Positions 5,333 to 7,206 of a DNA stretch of 7,206 bases are shown one piece after another (the stretch's first letter is position 1; each line of letters opens with the position of its first letter). The notes beneath the pieces were generated by a model, which was not told the DNA's origin, did not search any database, and saw only the letters and a program-made list of their open reading frames with translations. The stretch is from positions 1 to 7,206 of the forward strand of contig CADFKY010000049.1 of assembly GCA_902834965.1 (NCBI GenBank), written 5' to 3'. This stretch comes from Veillonellaceae bacterium. GTDB taxonomy: Bacteria; Bacillota_C; Negativicutes; Veillonellales; Veillonellaceae. The translations under genes were made by a program, and so were the position numbers.

Positions 5333-7204
5333 TTATTTACTTCTGTTGTATTGTTCGAGTTGGATCAACAGAACAGATACGTCCGCAGGTGATACGCCAG
5401 AGATACGGCTTGCTTGGCCGATGGAGTGAGGACGAATTTTGTTGAGCTTTTGTTGAGCTTCAAGGGAAATACCCTTGATTTGTGCATAATCCCATTCTTT
5501 TGGAAGAATTTTTTCTTCTAGTTTACGAACCTTATCGACTTGCTCCATTTGCTTCTTAATGTACCCTTCGTAAGTAATAGAAATGTCGACAGCTTCCTCT
5601 ACATCAGGTGTATAGCGTTTCAAACCAAATGCATCGGCTACGATGGCGTAAGAGAGTTCATTACGTTTTACTAAATCATAAGCGTGAATACCTGTTCTAA
5701 TAGGTGCTGTACCTAAACTTTCAAGCAAAGCTTGTGTTTCCTTGGATGGATTGACAGGTGTATTTCGTAACATGTCCATTGCTTCCTCGATAGCAGCTTT
5801 TTTAGCTGTAAATTTAGCCCAACGATCATCTTTTACAAGACTGATTTCACGGCCTTTTTCCGTAAGACGCATGTCTGCATTATCTTGACGAAGCAATAAG
5901 CGATATTCACTGCGGCTTGTCATCATGCGGTACGGTTCATTTGTACCTTTTGTTACAAGATCATCGATGAGAACACCGATGTACGCTTCAGAGCGAGCAA
6001 GGATGAACGGTTCTTTACCTTCAAGCCACAATGCTGCGTTAATACCAGCCATAAGACCTTGTGCAGCCGCTTCTTCATAGCCAGATGTACCATTGGCTTG
6101 ACCCGCAGAGTAGAGACCTTCAATATGTTTCACTTGAAGGGCTGGTGTTAATTGTGTTGGATTCAAGCAATCGTATTCAATAGCATAGGCAGGGCGCATA
6201 ATTTCAACATTCTCAAGGCCTGGGATGGTACGCAAGAACGCATATTGTACATCCATTGGAAGAGATGTACTCATACCTTGTACATACATTTCATTTGTAC
6301 CCGTACCTTCTGGTTCTACGAATAATTGATGGCGTTCTTTATCAGCAAAGCGCACTACTTTATCTTCGATGGAAGGGCAGTAACGAGGGCCTACGCCTTC
6401 GATTTTGCCACTATACATAGGAGCGCGGTGAATATTGCTATGAATGATTTCGTGCGTTTCCTTGTTAGTATACGTCAACCAGCATACATCTTCATTACGG
6501 TTAATCCATTCATCCATAAAAGAAAATGCGTGATGATGTGCATCGCCTTCTTGAACTACCATATTATCGAGGTTTAAAGTACGTTTATCTACACGTGCTG
6601 GTGTACCCGTCTTAAAGCGCATCAATTCAATACCATTATCGAGCAAGGATTGAGAGAAATGTTCCGCTACGCGTTGGCCATTTGGACCGCCCACATAATC
6701 GATATCGCCGATGAGGATTTTACCTTTCAAATAGGTACCCGTACAAAGAATTATCGCCTTAGCGCCATAAAATTCACCAAGCTCTGTAACGATGCCTGTT
6801 ACCTTGCCATCCTCAACCTTAAGCTCAGTCACCATGATTTGCTTAACATTGAGATTATCTGTATTCTCCAATGTTTGTTTCATCAAATGTTGATATTTAA
6901 TCTTGTCGGATTGACAGCGCAAAGAATGAACGGCAGGTCCCTTACCCATATTGAGCATACGCATTTGGATAGCCGTAGCATCCGCATTAATACCCATTTG
7001 ACCGCCTAATGCGTCAACTTCGTAAACAAGATGGCTTTTACCAGGACCACCCACGGCAGGGTTGCACGGCATAAGCGCAATATTATCTAAACTGATGGTC
7101 GCCATCAACGTGCGATGACCCATGCGGGCAGCGGCGAGAGCCGCCTCACAACCAGCATGACCACCGCCGATGACGATGACATCATAATTATCTACTGTGT
7201 ACAT
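5333..7204 (-). CDS. mnmG: tRNA uridine-34 carboxymethylaminomethyl-modifying enzyme MnmG (GidA)
   Basis: FAD protein that, with the GTPase MnmE, installs the (carboxymethyl)aminomethyl group on wobble uridine 34 of several tRNAs. It has 623 residues against about 630 in E. coli, so it is essentially complete. Seen: the Rossmann dinucleotide motif [10 protein letters not shown] (13-22); [16 protein letters not shown] (45-60), with conserved C47; the signature [17 protein letters not shown] (266-282), with conserved C276; [20 protein letters not shown] (368-387), the second signature near the flavin; [21 protein letters not shown] (424-444); and the C-terminal helical region, with [16 protein letters not shown] (591-606), that binds MnmE and tRNA in relatives. 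The ATG at 7204 is 2 bp from the window edge, so its Shine-Dalgarno cannot be seen and a slightly earlier start cannot be excluded. rsmG follows on the same strand. mnmE is the expected upstream neighbour, off-window. Confidence 0.97.
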   Translation of the reverse strand: MYTVDNYDVIVIGGGHAGCEAALAAARMGHRTLMATISLDNIALMPCNPAVGGPGKSHLVYEVDALGGQMGINADATAIQMRMLNMGKGPAVHSLRCQSDKIKYQHLMKQTLENTDNLNVKQIMVTELKVEDGKVTGIVTELGEFYGAKAIILCTGTYLKGKILIGDIDYVGGPNGQRVAEHFSQSLLDNGIELMRFKTGTPARVDKRTLNLDNMVVQEGDAHHHAFSFMDEWINRNEDVCWLTYTNKETHEIIHSNIHRAPMYSGKIEGVGPRYCPSIEDKVVRFADKERHQLFVEPEGTGTNEMYVQGMSTSLPMDVQYAFLRTIPGLENVEIMRPAYAIEYDCLNPTQLTPALQVKHIEGLYSAGQANGTSGYEEAAAQGLMAGINAALWLEGKEPFILARSEAYIGVLIDDLVTKGTNEPYRMMTSRSEYRLLLRQDNADMRLTEKGREISLVKDDRWAKFTAKKAAIEEAMDMLRNTPVNPSKETQALLESLGTAPIRTGIHAYDLVKRNELSYAIVADAFGLKRYTPDVEEAVDISITYEGYIKKQMEQVDKVRKLEEKILPKEWDYAQIKGISLEAQQKLNKIRPHSIGQASRISGVSPADVSVLLIQLEQYNRSK

Positions 7205-7206
7205 AT

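Noticed and set aside
6587..6602. CACGTG core inside mnmG considered as a second parS
   Set aside because: Only the 6-bp core fits; the flanking positions match the parS consensus at about one of ten bases.
6326..7009. Plus-strand reading frames opposite mnmG
   Set aside because: They are antisense shadows of conserved mnmG sequence without start signals of their own.

Overview
This window is an ordinary bacterial chromosomal segment. It is AT-rich, has strong Shine-Dalgarno sites and compact genes, and looks like a Firmicutes-type genome, most likely a Negativicute such as Veillonella. The organism assignment is inferred from overall protein character, the split methionine synthase and base composition; no rRNA or marker search was possible. 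Five protein genes are complete or nearly so.

Left part (21-4150, + strand): a methionine/one-carbon cluster. It begins with a stand-alone methionine synthase reactivation protein. Next is a cobalamin-dependent methionine synthase (metH) that carries the homocysteine, pterin, cap and B12 domains but ends before any reactivation domain. Last is methylenetetrahydrofolate reductase (metF). MetF makes 5-methyl-THF, MetH uses it to methylate homocysteine through cobalamin, and the first protein is expected to rescue MetH when its cobalamin is oxidised. Between the first gene and metH lies a perfect 16-bp palindrome, TGTTTCACGTGAAACA (789-804), which is a consensus ParB-binding parS centromere site. 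It starts on the base after the upstream stop codon.

Middle (4151-4455): a 305-bp convergent intergenic region. It holds a 16-bp-arm hairpin just after metF, a second 14-bp-stem hairpin that can serve as a terminator on both strands, and two diverged copies of a short element sharing CGAGCTAAGTC.

Right part (4456-7204, - strand): rsmG (gidB, 16S rRNA G527 methyltransferase) and, upstream of it, mnmG (gidA, tRNA U34 modification). They are separated by a 124-bp gap with a 23-bp imperfect tandem repeat. mnmG-rsmG is a classic origin-neighbouring pair in Firmicutes, and the parS site agrees with this. The inferred picture is that oriC lies beyond the right edge, with mnmG and rsmG co-directional with replication and the met cluster head-on. 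I see no mobile element, CRISPR array, RNA gene or clearly new enzymatic system. The points most worth checking are the parS inside the met cluster, the split MetH with a cysteine-motif activator, and the two small repeat families.
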